The position numbers were made by a program, and so were the translations under genes. A stretch of 64,000 nt of DNA from contig NZ_RKLP01000010.1 of NCBI RefSeq assembly GCF_004011865.1, positions 62,001 to 126,000 of the forward strand. Direction: 5' to 3'. A model generated the notes under the pieces. It was not told the DNA's origin, did not search any database, and saw only the letters and a program-made list of their open reading frames with translations. The stretch is from Prescottella agglutinans (GTDB lineage: Bacteria; Actinomycetota; Actinomycetes; Mycobacteriales; Mycobacteriaceae). This document shows, piece after piece, positions 44,838 to 54,162 of this stretch (within the stretch, counting starts at the first letter, position 1; the number at the start of each line of letters is the position of its first letter).

Positions 44838-47027
44838 GTGACAATCGCCACGACCGACGAACAGAAGGCCGTCCAGGAGTCGATTCAGGCGTGGGCCCGC
44901 TCCGCGACCCCGGTCGCCATTTTACGCGAGGGACCTGCCGATTTCTGGCGTCAGTCGTGGCCGTCGATGGCCGATCTGGGGCTGTTCGCGGTGGGTGTCC
45001 CCGAGTCGGTCGGCGGTGTCGGCGGTCAGATCGTCGACCTTGCCGCGATGTTGGAACAGGCCGCAACCGAACTCGTGGGCGGCCCGATTCTCCCGACCGC
45101 GCTCGCCGGCCTGGTGCTCGGCCGCAGCGCGGGCGCTGCCGCGAAGCAGTGGGCCGGCCGGATCGCGGAGGGCGATCTGCCGGTGTCCGTCGTGCTCGAC
45201 GCCGCGGCGCTCTCCGCCGCCTCGGACGCCGACGGTGGACTGGTCCTCAGCGGCGACGCGGGCAACGCCCTGGGCGGTGAGCCGGGTGTCGCGGTGCTCG
45301 TGCCGGTTCGGACCGGCGACTCCGCCGGCGGCACGGCGTGGTGCCTGGTCGACGGCGGCGCGCCGGGGCTGACGGTCGAGCCGCTCGACATCCTCGACAA
45401 GAGCCGCGCCACCGCACGGGTGCGCTGCGACGGCGTCGTCGTGTCGCCGGACCGCATCGTCACCGGCGTCGCGCCGGAACTGGTGCGCGACCTCGCCGCC
45501 ACGCTGATCGCGGCGGAGGCGGCCGGTGTGGCGGGCTGGACCCTGCGGACCGCGGTCGAGTACGCCAAGATCCGCGAGCAGTTCGGCAAGCCGATCGGCT
45601 CCTTCCAGGCGATCAAGCACCTGTGCGCCGAGATGCTGTGCCGCGTCGAGCAGGCGCGGGCCGTCGCGTGGGATGCGGCCGTCGCGGCCGAGGACGCGCT
45701 GCCGGACCCCGACGCCGGTCATTCCGGTGCGTCCGAACTGCCGATCGCCGCGGCCGTCGCCGGGGCCGTCGCGCTGGACGCGGCCGTCCAGAACGCCAAG
45801 GACTGCATCCAGGTCCTCGGCGGCATCGGATTCACGTGGGAGCACGACGCGCACTTCTACCTGCGTCGCGCGGTCTCGAACAAGCAGTTCCTCGGCGGCA
45901 GCAACGTCTGGCGCGCCCGGGTGACCGAGCTGACCCGGGCCGGGTCGCGCCGTCACCTGACGATCGACCTGTCGGAACTCGAGTCCGAGCGGACCGCGAT
46001 CCGCGACGAGGTCGCCGCCCTCGCGGCGGTGCCGGAGGCCGAGCGCCGCGTCGCGGTCGCCGAGTCGGGATACGCCGCGCCGCACTGGCCGCGGCCCTAC
46101 GGGCGCGGTGCGAGCGCCGCCGAGCAGATCCTCGTCGCCGAGGAGATGGCCGCCGCCGGTGTCGACCGTCCCGACCTGGTCATCGGCTGGTGGGCGGTGC
46201 CCACCGTCCTCGAGCACGGCAGCCCCGAGCAGATCGAGCGGTTCGCGCTGCCGACGCTGCGCGGCGAGATCACGTGGTGCCAGCTGTTCAGCGAGCCCGG
46301 CGCGGGCTCGGACCTGGCGTCGCTGCGGACCACCGCGGAGAAGGTCGACGGCGGCTGGAAGCTCAACGGCCAGAAGGTGTGGACGTCGCTCGCCCGCGAG
46401 GCCGACTGGGGCATCTGCCTGGCCCGCACCGACAAGGACGCCCCGAAGCACAAGGGCATCACGTACTTCCTGCTCGACATGCGCACCGCGGGCATCCGGA
46501 TCTCGCCGCTGCGGGAGATCACCGGTGACGCGCTGTTCAACGAGGTGTTCCTCGACGACGTGTTCATCCCGGACGAGTGCGTCGTGGGGCCGGTGAACGG
46601 CGGCTGGAAGCTCGCCCGCACCACCCTGGCGAACGAGCGGGTCGCGATGAGCGGTGGATCCTCGCTCGGCAAGGCCGTCGAGGAACTCCTCGAGCTGGCG
46701 GGCGAGCCGGACGCCGTGACCGCCGACCACCTGGGTGCGCTGATCTCGGAGGCGCTCGTCGGGTCGTTGCTCGAGCTGCGGACGACGCTGCGTCAGCTCG
46801 ACGGCCAGGACCCCGGGCCGGCGTCGAGCGTGCGCAAGCTCGTCGGTGTACGCAACCGTCAGGGTGTCGCGGAGTTCGCCGTCGAACTCGCGGGCGAGGC
46901 CGGCTGGGTCGAGGGTCCACTCACCCGGGAGTTCCTCAACACGCGGTGCCTGTCGATCGCGGGCGGCACCACGCAGATCCTGCTCACGGTCGCGGCCGAG
47001 CAACTCCTCGGGCTGCCGCGCGGCTGA
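44838..47027 (+). CDS. fadE34: Double-domain acyl-CoA dehydrogenase FadE34 (ChsE3)
   Basis: A 729-residue flavoprotein in which two acyl-CoA dehydrogenase units are fused. The first half contains EYAKIREQFGKPIGSFQAIKH and LGGIGFTWEHDAHFYLRRA. The second half contains QLFSEPGAGSDLASLRTTA, NGQKVWTSLA and SIAGGTTQILLTVAAEQLLGLPRG. Size, fusion and position divergent from kstR match Rv3573c, which dehydrogenates C24 steroid side-chain CoA esters. GTG start at 44838. A long terminator follows. Confidence 0.92.
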   Translation: MTIATTDEQKAVQESIQAWARSATPVAILREGPADFWRQSWPSMADLGLFAVGVPESVGGVGGQIVDLAAMLEQAATELVGGPILPTALAGLVLGRSAGAAAKQWAGRIAEGDLPVSVVLDAAALSAASDADGGLVLSGDAGNALGGEPGVAVLVPVRTGDSAGGTAWCLVDGGAPGLTVEPLDILDKSRATARVRCDGVVVSPDRIVTGVAPELVRDLAATLIAAEAAGVAGWTLRTAVEYAKIREQFGKPIGSFQAIKHLCAEMLCRVEQARAVAWDAAVAAEDALPDPDAGHSGASELPIAAAVAGAVALDAAVQNAKDCIQVLGGIGFTWEHDAHFYLRRAVSNKQFLGGSNVWRARVTELTRAGSRRHLTIDLSELESERTAIRDEVAALAAVPEAERRVAVAESGYAAPHWPRPYGRGASAAEQILVAEEMAAAGVDRPDLVIGWWAVPTVLEHGSPEQIERFALPTLRGEITWCQLFSEPGAGSDLASLRTTAEKVDGGWKLNGQKVWTSLAREADWGICLARTDKDAPKHKGITYFLLDMRTAGIRISPLREITGDALFNEVFLDDVFIPDECVVGPVNGGWKLARTTLANERVAMSGGSSLGKAVEELLELAGEPDAVTADHLGALISEALVGSLLELRTTLRQLDGQDPGPASSVRKLVGVRNRQGVAEFAVELAGEAGWVEGPLTREFLNTRCLSIAGGTTQILLTVAAEQLLGLPRG

Positions 47028-47038
47028 CATTCGGGACG

Positions 47039-47095
47039 GGGCCCGGCCCCACGAGAACAGAGGTGAACGTGTTCTCGTGGGGCCGGGCCCTTTCT
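47039..47095 (+). terminator. Intrinsic terminator after fadE34
   Basis: Perfect 21-base arms (47039-47059 and 47070-47090, starting GGGCCCGGCCCCACG) with a ten-base loop, followed by TTTCTTC. The textbook form makes this the clearest terminator in the window. Confidence 0.92.
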
Positions 47096-47119
47096 TCGCT
47101 AAGCTGCAGGTGATACAAC

Positions 47120-47133
47120 AAGAACACGTTCTA
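47120..47133 (+). promoter_or_regulatory. KstR operator before the fadE28 operon
   Basis: AAGAACACGTTCTA fits TNNAACNNGTTNNA except for the first base, and shares 13 of 14 bases with the site before fadE34. It lies 22 bases before the fadE28 GTG start, so binding would block initiation. Confidence 0.82.
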
Positions 47134-47155
47134 AATCGTAGGCGGGATTGGCAGC

Positions 47156-48229
47156 GTGGATTTCACTCTGGATCAGACTCAAGAAACGGTGGCGGAGATC
47201 GTCGTGGGCCTGTTGGCCCGCGAGCACACCGATCCCGCCGACACCGGTGGCTTCAGCCCCGAGCTGTGGCAGGCGCTCGCGAAGGCGGACCTGCTCTCGC
47301 TCGCGGTGCCCGAGCGACTCGAAGGCGACGGGCTGGGCGTGCTCGAGGTGGCGACGATGCTCACCGAGATCGGACGCGGTGCCGCGCCCGTTCCGGCGCT
47401 CGCGACCCTCGGCTTCGGCGTCCTCCCGGTGCTCGCGCTCGGCTCCACCGAGCAGCAGGACGCGCTGCTCGACGGTGTCGCGGCCGGCCGGGTGCTCACC
47501 GCGGCGCTCGCCGAGCAGGGCGCCGCGTTCCCGGCACAGCCGTCGACCACCGCCGTGGCGGACGGCGCCGACGTCGTGGTGACCGGACTCAAGATCGCCG
47601 TTCCGTTCGCGGACATCGCGCACCGCATCCTGGTGCCCACCGACGCCGGCGTGGTGCCGGTGGCCCCGGACGCGCCGGGCGTCACGCTCACCAAGAGCGC
47701 GACTTCGGCGGGGGGACCGGAGTTCACGGTCCGGTTGGACGCGGTGCGCGTCCCGGCCGCCGACGTCCTCGGCGGCGGGCTCGACGGTGTCGCAGCGCTC
47801 AACCGGATCGCACTCGCGAGCATCGGTGCGTACGCAGACGGCCTGCTGGCCGGTGCCACCGGCCTGGCGGCCGACCACCTCACCACGCGTGAGCAGTTCG
47901 GCAAGCCGCTCGCCGCCTTCCAGGCGGTGGCCCAGCAGATCGCGGACGTCTACGTCACGTCCCGGACGCTGCACGTCTCGGCGCTCGCGTCGGCGTGGCG
48001 GGTGTCCGAGGGCCTCGACGCCGCAGACGATCTCGACGTGCTGGCGTACTGGATCGCGACCGAGGTCCCGGCGGCGATGCGGACACTGCACCACCTGCAC
48101 GGCGGCATCGGCGTGGACGTCACGTACCCGATGCACCGCTACTTCTCGATTGCCAAAGACCTGGCGCGCCTGGTCGGCGGCGCCTCGTACCGACTCGACC
48201 TCGTGGGGGCCCGGTGTTCATCGATCTGA
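47156..48229 (+). CDS. fadE28: Acyl-CoA dehydrogenase FadE28 (ChsE1)
   Basis: A 357-residue acyl-CoA dehydrogenase subunit. It has TTREQFGKPLAAFQAVAQQIADVY and TLHHLHGGIGVDVTYPMHRYFS in the C-terminal helical domain. In M. tuberculosis FadE28 and FadE29 form an alpha2beta2 enzyme that oxidises the three-carbon side chain of 3-oxo-bisnorcholenoyl-CoA. First gene of an operon whose order equals the igr locus (Rv3544c to Rv3540c). GTG start; its end overlaps fadE29 by 16 bases. Confidence 0.92.
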   Translation: MDFTLDQTQETVAEIVVGLLAREHTDPADTGGFSPELWQALAKADLLSLAVPERLEGDGLGVLEVATMLTEIGRGAAPVPALATLGFGVLPVLALGSTEQQDALLDGVAAGRVLTAALAEQGAAFPAQPSTTAVADGADVVVTGLKIAVPFADIAHRILVPTDAGVVPVAPDAPGVTLTKSATSAGGPEFTVRLDAVRVPAADVLGGGLDGVAALNRIALASIGAYADGLLAGATGLAADHLTTREQFGKPLAAFQAVAQQIADVYVTSRTLHVSALASAWRVSEGLDAADDLDVLAYWIATEVPAAMRTLHHLHGGIGVDVTYPMHRYFSIAKDLARLVGGASYRLDLVGARCSSI

Positions 48230-49362
48230 CACCCGAGCAGCGTGAGCTGCAGGCGGAACTGCGCCGCTACTTCTCCGGACTGATCTCGCCGGCCGAGGCC
48301 GAGATCATGCTGACCGAACGGCATGGACCCACCTACCGCGAGGTCATCCGCCGGATGGGCAAGGACGGCTGGCTCGGTGTCGGCTGGCCGGTCGAGTTCG
48401 GTGGCCGCGGTTTCGGCGAGATCGAGCAGCAGATCTTCGTCAACGAGGCTGTGCGCGCGGACGTTCCGCTGCCGTCGGTCACGCTGCAGACGGTCGGCCC
48501 GACGCTGCAGGTCTACGGAACCGAGGAGCAGAAGCGCAAGTTCCTGCCGGCGATCCTCGCCGGCGAGGTGCACTTCGCGATCGGCTACTCCGAGCCGGAC
48601 GCCGGTACCGACCTGGCGGCGCTGCGCACCACCGCAGTGCGCGACGGCGACGAGTACGTCGTCAACGGCCAGAAGATCTTCACCACCGGCGGCCACGACG
48701 CCGACTACATCTGGCTCGCGGTCCGCACCGGCGACGCCGAGTCCCGGCACCGCGGCATCTCGATCCTGATCGTCGACACCAAGGATCCGGGATTCACCTG
48801 GACCCCGATCATCACCGCCGACGGTGCCCACCACGTCAACGCCACCTACTACACCGACGTCCGGGTTCCGGCGAGCATGCTCGTCGGCGAGGAGAACAAG
48901 GGCTGGAAGCTCATCACGACGCAGCTCAACCACGAGCGCGTCATGCTCGGGCCGGCCGGCCGCGTCGCGGGCCTGTACGAGAAGGTCTACGACTGGGCCG
49001 CGAAGCGGGACCTGTTGGGCCTGCCCGACGTCCGTCGCGGACTCGGCGAGATCCATGCGACGTACCGCCTCAACGAACTGCTCAACTGGCAGGTCGCGGC
49101 CGCCACCGGCGACGTCGACATCGCCGACGCGTCGGCCACCAAGGTCTTTGCGACCGAACGCATCCAGCGAGTGGGCCGGATCGCGGACGAGATCGTCGGC
49201 GCGCACGGCGACCCGGGCGACCCCGAGACCGCGGCGCTCATGCGGTGGCTCGACGTCCAGGTGAAGCGCAACGTCGTCATCACGTTCGGTGGCGGCGTCA
49301 ACGAGGTCATGCGCGAACTCATCGCCGTGGCCGGACTGGGATTGCCGAAGGTGCCGCGATGA
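48214..49362 (+). CDS. fadE29: Acyl-CoA dehydrogenase FadE29 (ChsE2)
   Basis: A 382-residue partner of FadE28. The FAD/substrate segment FAIGYSEPDAGTDLAALRTTAV is complete, along with VNGQKIFTTGGHDADYIWLAVRT and the C-terminal AKRDLLGLPDVRRGLGEI-type helix. The GTG start at 48214 lies inside the end of fadE28, consistent with a coupled heterotetramer. Its stop overlaps chsH2 (ATGA). Corresponds to Rv3543c. Confidence 0.92.
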   Translation: MFIDLTPEQRELQAELRRYFSGLISPAEAEIMLTERHGPTYREVIRRMGKDGWLGVGWPVEFGGRGFGEIEQQIFVNEAVRADVPLPSVTLQTVGPTLQVYGTEEQKRKFLPAILAGEVHFAIGYSEPDAGTDLAALRTTAVRDGDEYVVNGQKIFTTGGHDADYIWLAVRTGDAESRHRGISILIVDTKDPGFTWTPIITADGAHHVNATYYTDVRVPASMLVGEENKGWKLITTQLNHERVMLGPAGRVAGLYEKVYDWAAKRDLLGLPDVRRGLGEIHATYRLNELLNWQVAAATGDVDIADASATKVFATERIQRVGRIADEIVGAHGDPGDPETAALMRWLDVQVKRNVVITFGGGVNEVMRELIAVAGLGLPKVPR

Positions 49363-50360
49363 CCGAACAGGACACGACCGCACAGATTCTCGCGGGTGCG
49401 GAGCAGGTCAAGGCCGGCGGCGCGAGCAAGCCTCGCGCCGGCCGCGACCCGATCAACATGCCGATGATCCGGAACTGGCTCGAGGCGATCGGCGACGAGA
49501 ACCCGATCTACGTGGACGACGACGCTGCCAAGGCGGCGGGCCACGGCGGGATCGTCGCGCCGCCCGCGATGGCACAGGTGTGGACCATGCGTGGTCTCGG
49601 TGCCGTCCGCGAGGAGGACGATCCGCTGGGCCGGATGACGCAGATCCTCGACGACGCCGGCTACACGTCGGTGGTCGCGACCAACTGCGACCAGATCTAC
49701 CACCGCTACCTCCGTCCCGGCGAGGAGGTGACCATCGAGTCGACCCTCGAGGACGTCGTCGGCCCCAAGAAGACCGGGCTCGGCGAGGGATGGTTCTTCA
49801 CGACCCGCAACCTGTGGAAGGTCGGCGACGAGGTGGTCGCCGAGATGCTGTTCCGCATCCTGAAGTTCGCGCCGCCGGCAAAGACGCAGCAGGCGCCGGT
49901 CGTGGCCGAGAGTGCCTCGGTTCCGGCGGATCTCGATCCGTCGCGCATGCTGCGACCGACACCGTCGCGGGACACCCAGTTCTTCTGGGACGGCGTGGCC
50001 GCGCACGAGTTGCGGATCCAGCAGCGCCCCGACGGCTCGCTGCAGCACCCGCCGGTGCCGGCGCTGTGGAAGGACAAGACCGAGACGACCGACTACGTCG
50101 TCGCGTCCGGTCGCGGCACCGTCTTCAGCTTCGTCGTCCACCACGCGCCGAAGGTGCCGGGTCGTTCCCTGCCGTTCGTCGTGGCGCTCGTCGAGCTCGA
50201 GGAGGGCGTGCGCATGCTCGGCGAGCTGCGCGACGTCGAGCCGTCCGAGATCTCGGTCGGCATGCCGGTGCAGGCCCAGTTCCTGGACTTCCCGGGCGAT
50301 GACGAGACCGGTAACGAGCCCTGGACGCTGTACGCGTGGCGTCCGGTGAAGGAGTCGTAG
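49359..50360 (+). CDS. chsH2: Steroid enoyl-CoA hydratase subunit ChsH2 (MaoC-like plus DUF35)
   Basis: A 333-residue protein. The N-terminal half is MaoC-like (WLEAIGDENPIYVDDDAAKAAG, then GIVAPPAMAQVWTM). The C-terminal half (about 190-330) is a DUF35 OB-fold domain beginning TPSRDTQFFWDGVAAHELRI; the usual rubredoxin-like Cys pairs of DUF35 are absent here. With ChsH1 it hydrates the side-chain enoyl-CoA, and its DUF35 part binds Ltp2 in the homologous system. Corresponds to Rv3542c. Confidence 0.9.
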   Translation: MTEQDTTAQILAGAEQVKAGGASKPRAGRDPINMPMIRNWLEAIGDENPIYVDDDAAKAAGHGGIVAPPAMAQVWTMRGLGAVREEDDPLGRMTQILDDAGYTSVVATNCDQIYHRYLRPGEEVTIESTLEDVVGPKKTGLGEGWFFTTRNLWKVGDEVVAEMLFRILKFAPPAKTQQAPVVAESASVPADLDPSRMLRPTPSRDTQFFWDGVAAHELRIQQRPDGSLQHPPVPALWKDKTETTDYVVASGRGTVFSFVVHHAPKVPGRSLPFVVALVELEEGVRMLGELRDVEPSEISVGMPVQAQFLDFPGDDETGNEPWTLYAWRPVKES

Positions 50361-50771
50361 ATGACCAGCGCACTCGACATCTCCGTCGGCGACAAGCTGC
50401 CGGGCCTCTCGATCCACGGAGATCCCACGTTCATCGTCTCGACGGCGTTGGCCACCAGAGACTTCCAGGACGTGCACCACGACCGGGACAAGGCGCAGCA
50501 GCGCGGGTCGAAGGACATCTTCGTCAACATCCTCACCGACACCGGGCTGGTGCAGCGGTTCGTCACCGACTGGGCGGGCCCCCGCGCGCGGATCACGTCG
50601 ATCAAGCTGCGCCTGGGTGTGCCGTGGTACGCGTACGACACGCTGAACCTCTCCGGTGAGGTCGTCGCCGCCGAGGACGGCATGGTGACCGTCAAGGTGG
50701 TCGGCACCGACAGCCTGGGCGACCACATCACGTCCACGGTAACCCTCGTCATGAACGGAGACGACGCATGA
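50361..50771 (+). CDS. chsH1: Steroid enoyl-CoA hydratase subunit ChsH1 (MaoC-like)
   Basis: A 136-residue hotdog protein. ATRDFQDVHHDRDKAQQRGSKD is the hydratase segment carrying the catalytic Asp/His pair, followed by VNILTDTGLVQRFVTDW. It starts on the base after the chsH2 stop and its own stop overlaps ltp2 (ATGA). Corresponds to Rv3541c. Confidence 0.92.
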   Translation: MTSALDISVGDKLPGLSIHGDPTFIVSTALATRDFQDVHHDRDKAQQRGSKDIFVNILTDTGLVQRFVTDWAGPRARITSIKLRLGVPWYAYDTLNLSGEVVAAEDGMVTVKVVGTDSLGDHITSTVTLVMNGDDA

Positions 50772-51937
50772 GCGGGCTGTCCGGCAAGGCCGCGATCGTC
50801 GGCATCGGCGCCACCGACTTCTCGAAGGACTCGGGGCGCAGCGAACTCCGTCTCGCCGCCGAGGCGGTCCAGGCCGCGCTCGACGACGCGGGGCTGAAGC
50901 CGTCGGACGTCGACGGTCTGACGTCGTTCACGATGGACACCAACACCGAAGCGGCCGTTGCCCGTTCGGTCGGTATTCCGAACCTGAAGTTCTTCAGCCG
51001 CATCCACTACGGCGGCGGCGCGGCGTGCGCCACCATCCAGCAGGCGGCGATGGCCGTGGCGACGGGTGTCGCGGACGTCGTGGTGGCCTACCGGGCGTTC
51101 AACGAGCGTTCGGGTGCACGCTTCGGTCAGGTCAATGCCGGGCTGGTGCAGCAGGTGAATTCGTCGGGCACCGACAACGCGTTCTCCTACCCGCACGGGT
51201 TGGGGACGCCGGCGTCGTTCGTGGCGATGGTCGCGCAGCGGTACATGCACGTATACGGCGCCACCAGTGAGGATTTCGGTCGCGTCGCGGTTGCCGACCG
51301 CAAGCACGCGGCCACCAACCCGAAGGCGTTCTTCTACGGCAAGCCGATCACCCTCGAGGACCACCAGAACTCGCGCTTCATCGCCGAACCGCTGCATCTG
51401 CTGGACTGCTGCCAGGAGTCCGACGGCGGCATCGCGATCGTCGTCACCTCGCCTGAGCGGGCCAAGGATCTGCCGAACAAGCCGGCGATCATCGCGGCGG
51501 CCGCGCAGGGCAGCGGGCCGGACCAGTACATCATGACCAGCTACTACCGCGACGGCCTGACCGGTCTACCGGAGATGGGTCTGGTCGGCGACCAGTTGTG
51601 GCAGCAGTCGGGTCTGCGGCCGTCGGACATGCAGACCGCCGTGCTGTACGACCACTTCACCCCGTACGTACTGATGCAGCTCGAGGAACTCGGCTTCTGC
51701 GGTCGCGGCGAGGCCCGCGACTTCATCGCCAACGGCGCCGTCGAACTGGGCGGCCGGCTCCCGATCAACACCCACGGCGGCCAGCTGGGTGAGGCCTACA
51801 TCCACGGCATGAACGGCATCGCCGAGGGCGTCCGCCAGATCCGCGGCACCTCCGTCAACCAGGTGCCCGACGTCGAGAACGTGCTCGTCACCGCCGGAAC
51901 CGGCGTTCCCACTTCGGGACTCGTGTTGAGCGTGTAA
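50768..51937 (+). CDS. ltp2: Thiolase-fold aldolase Ltp2
   Basis: A 389-residue thiolase-fold protein of the SCP-x/lipid-transfer group. It lacks the ordinary thiolase nucleophile context and instead has YGGGAACATIQQAAMAVATG, LDCCQESDGGIAIV and INTHGGQLGEAYIHGMNG. In the homologous system Ltp2 cleaves the 17-hydroxy side-chain CoA ester by retro-aldol reaction, releasing androstenedione-type ketone and propionyl-CoA, and needs the ChsH2 DUF35 domain. Corresponds to Rv3540c. Last gene of the operon. Confidence 0.92.
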   Translation: MSGLSGKAAIVGIGATDFSKDSGRSELRLAAEAVQAALDDAGLKPSDVDGLTSFTMDTNTEAAVARSVGIPNLKFFSRIHYGGGAACATIQQAAMAVATGVADVVVAYRAFNERSGARFGQVNAGLVQQVNSSGTDNAFSYPHGLGTPASFVAMVAQRYMHVYGATSEDFGRVAVADRKHAATNPKAFFYGKPITLEDHQNSRFIAEPLHLLDCCQESDGGIAIVVTSPERAKDLPNKPAIIAAAAQGSGPDQYIMTSYYRDGLTGLPEMGLVGDQLWQQSGLRPSDMQTAVLYDHFTPYVLMQLEELGFCGRGEARDFIANGAVELGGRLPINTHGGQLGEAYIHGMNGIAEGVRQIRGTSVNQVPDVENVLVTAGTGVPTSGLVLSV

Positions 51938-51969
51938 GACCGGCCGCCGAAACGCGCGCGCCGTTCCTG

Positions 51970-52012
51970 GTCCCCGTCGACCGCCGATCTCGCATCGGCC
52001 GTCGGCGGGGAC
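51970..52012 (+). terminator. Terminator hairpin after ltp2
   Basis: Eighteen-base arms starting GTCCCCGTCGACC with one mismatch and one G-T pair, loop TCTCGCA, 33 bases after the ltp2 stop, followed by TGCGTGGTTTCG. Confidence 0.7.
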
Positions 52013-52156
52013 TGCGTGGTTTCGGGTGTTGTCGACAGGGGTGGGGGCGGCTCACCCTCTACGTGGTCACCGGGGAATCAGGGTGGACGAGGGCGTGCCT
52101 CGTCACTGTATGGTCGGGCCCGGAACTGAATAGAGCTACGAATCAGGCGGGGGACG

Positions 52157-54097
52157 ATGCCGAAGATTGCTGAGCGACTGACGAAACTGACCATGGGGAT
52201 GGCCGCAGTGCTGGTCGGTCTGACGACGGCCGCCTCGCCGGCCGCGGCGCAGGAGAGTGGTGAATCGGGTTCGCGGTACGCGCCGACCATGCTCATCCTC
52301 GACGCGTCCGGGTCCATGCAGCGTCCCGATCCCGCGGGCACGATGATGGATGCAGCCAAGAAGGCGGTCCACACGTTCGTCGATGCAGCGCCGCTCGACT
52401 CGCAGGTGGGACTGACGGTGTACGGGACCGGCACCGGCAGTGACGAGGCCGAGAAGGCTGCGGGCTGTCGTGACATCCAGGTGCTGCACAAGGCGGATCG
52501 CCTCGACAGAGCCGCACTCGGCAGTGCGGTCGACGGTGTCCGGGCGAGCGGATGGACGCCGATGGGCAATGCGTTACGGGAGGCCGCCGCAGCCATGCCG
52601 AGCTCGGGACCGCGCTCGATCGTGCTGGTCTCCGATGGTGAGGACACCTGTTCGCCACCCGAACCCTGTGAGGTTGCCAGGGAATTGAAATCACAGGGCG
52701 TCGATCTGGTGATGCACGCGATCGGCTTCGCGGTCGACAGCGCCGCCCGCGCCCAGCTCACGTGCATGGCGCAGGCGACCGGGGGCACCTACACCGACGC
52801 CGCGGACGGACCGGCTCTGGAACGAATTCTGCCGAGAGTCACCGCAGCCGCGCTGCGCAACTACGAGTCGGCCGGTACCCGGATCGTCGGAACTGCCGAG
52901 TACGACAGCGCGCCGGTGGCGCGGCCGGGACAGCACCTGGACACGATCGGGCAGAAGGAATCTCGCTACTACGCGGTCGACGTCCCGGACGGGGCCACCG
53001 CCTACTTCAGCGGAACCATCTCCTTTCCCCGTGTACCCGACGTTCCCAGCGTCGAGGACATGAATGTCCTGAGCCTGCGGGTGTACGGCAGGGACGGCCG
53101 AGACTGCAACGAGTACGAATTCGAGCAGGTGACGAATTCGAGCGACGGCGCGGCGCTGACGGTCGCCACGCAATTCGACGGGGCGACGAAGAAGGGCAGC
53201 GTCGCCGACACGTGCAAGGGCGGTGGACGCTACTACTTCGCACCGACCTGGGACAGGGTCTCCCGCGGGGTGCCGGAACGGTTGCCGATCGAGCTGCTCG
53301 TCGGAATCGAACCCGCCGCAACCGATCCCGGTCCCGCAGCGGCCACGACGCCGACCGTCTTCACCGAACCCGTCGGCGCCGGGACCCCTGCCGTCGGAGG
53401 CGGATCCTTCAACATCGCCACCGAGCTCGACGGGAGCGGCCGCTACACCGACACCCTCCAGACCGGCGAGTTCGTGTTCTACAAGGTCGAACTGGACTGG
53501 GGCCAGGGACTGGCGTATCGCGTGCACTACGACGCGAACGGTGGCCGCGGCGTGGAGAACGTCTCGAACATTCAGTCCGTGCTCTATGCCCCGACTCGTG
53601 AGGAGATCGACCGGGACTTCGGGGCGTACACCGGCGCCGACGCCGTGTTGCCGGCCAACGAACCGGCTTTCGCCACGGTACCGATTCGCTACGGCAACCG
53701 AACGTCCGACGTCCTCGAGACCCGCCGGCAAAGCATGCCGGGGTGGTACTACATCGCCGTGAAGGTGGGCTCCACCGCGGCCGGGGGCGACAAGCGGCCG
53801 GTGTCGATCCGTCTGGACCTGACCGTGAGCGGGACACCCGAAGCCGGTCCCGCGTACTCGACCGCGTTCGCGGACGGGATCTTCGGAGAGAACGCTGCCA
53901 CCGCCCCCGCCGAGGGCAAGGCCTCCGATGATCCTGCCGAGGGCGCCGCGGCAGCCGATGCCGCCGGCGATGTCGCGGCACCTGCGGGCGCGCCCGCCTC
54001 GTCTTCGATCACGGGTGTCTTCATTGCTGTTGCCGCAGCGGTGGTCGTTCTGTGCGGTATCGGTGGCTGGCTCGTGGTCCGAACGCGACGCAGGTAG
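52157..54097 (+). CDS. Secreted, membrane-anchored von Willebrand factor A protein
   Basis: A 646-residue protein. A Sec signal ends near AASPAAAQ (residues 25-32). The VWA domain (about 43-235) has a complete MIDAS motif DASGS at 49-53, TPMGNAL and LVSDGEDTCSPPEPCEVAREL. Two further beta-rich regions of about 150 residues follow. The C-terminus has an Ala/Pro/Gly linker, one helix (GVFIAVAAAVVVLCGIGGWLVV) and a short basic tail, a type I topology. The role is unknown; VWA proteins of this size often mediate adhesion or scaffold surface complexes. Flanked by terminators on both sides. Confidence 0.85.
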   Translation: MPKIAERLTKLTMGMAAVLVGLTTAASPAAAQESGESGSRYAPTMLILDASGSMQRPDPAGTMMDAAKKAVHTFVDAAPLDSQVGLTVYGTGTGSDEAEKAAGCRDIQVLHKADRLDRAALGSAVDGVRASGWTPMGNALREAAAAMPSSGPRSIVLVSDGEDTCSPPEPCEVARELKSQGVDLVMHAIGFAVDSAARAQLTCMAQATGGTYTDAADGPALERILPRVTAAALRNYESAGTRIVGTAEYDSAPVARPGQHLDTIGQKESRYYAVDVPDGATAYFSGTISFPRVPDVPSVEDMNVLSLRVYGRDGRDCNEYEFEQVTNSSDGAALTVATQFDGATKKGSVADTCKGGGRYYFAPTWDRVSRGVPERLPIELLVGIEPAATDPGPAAATTPTVFTEPVGAGTPAVGGGSFNIATELDGSGRYTDTLQTGEFVFYKVELDWGQGLAYRVHYDANGGRGVENVSNIQSVLYAPTREEIDRDFGAYTGADAVLPANEPAFATVPIRYGNRTSDVLETRRQSMPGWYYIAVKVGSTAAGGDKRPVSIRLDLTVSGTPEAGPAYSTAFADGIFGENAATAPAEGKASDDPAEGAAAADAAGDVAAPAGAPASSSITGVFIAVAAAVVVLCGIGGWLVVRTRRR

Positions 54098-54106
54098 CCC
54101 TTGCTA

Positions 54107-54152
54107 CCCGTGCGCCTTTCTGGTGGTTCCTCCCACCGGAAAGGCGCACGGG
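54107..54152. terminator. Bidirectional terminator between the VWA and sulfatase genes
   Basis: Twenty-base arms (CCCGTGCGCCTTTCTGGTGG and near-complement, one G-T pair) with a six-base loop, 9 bases after the VWA stop and 10 bases beyond the sulfatase stop on the other strand. Confidence 0.85.
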
Positions 54153-54162
54153 CGCGAAGTGC

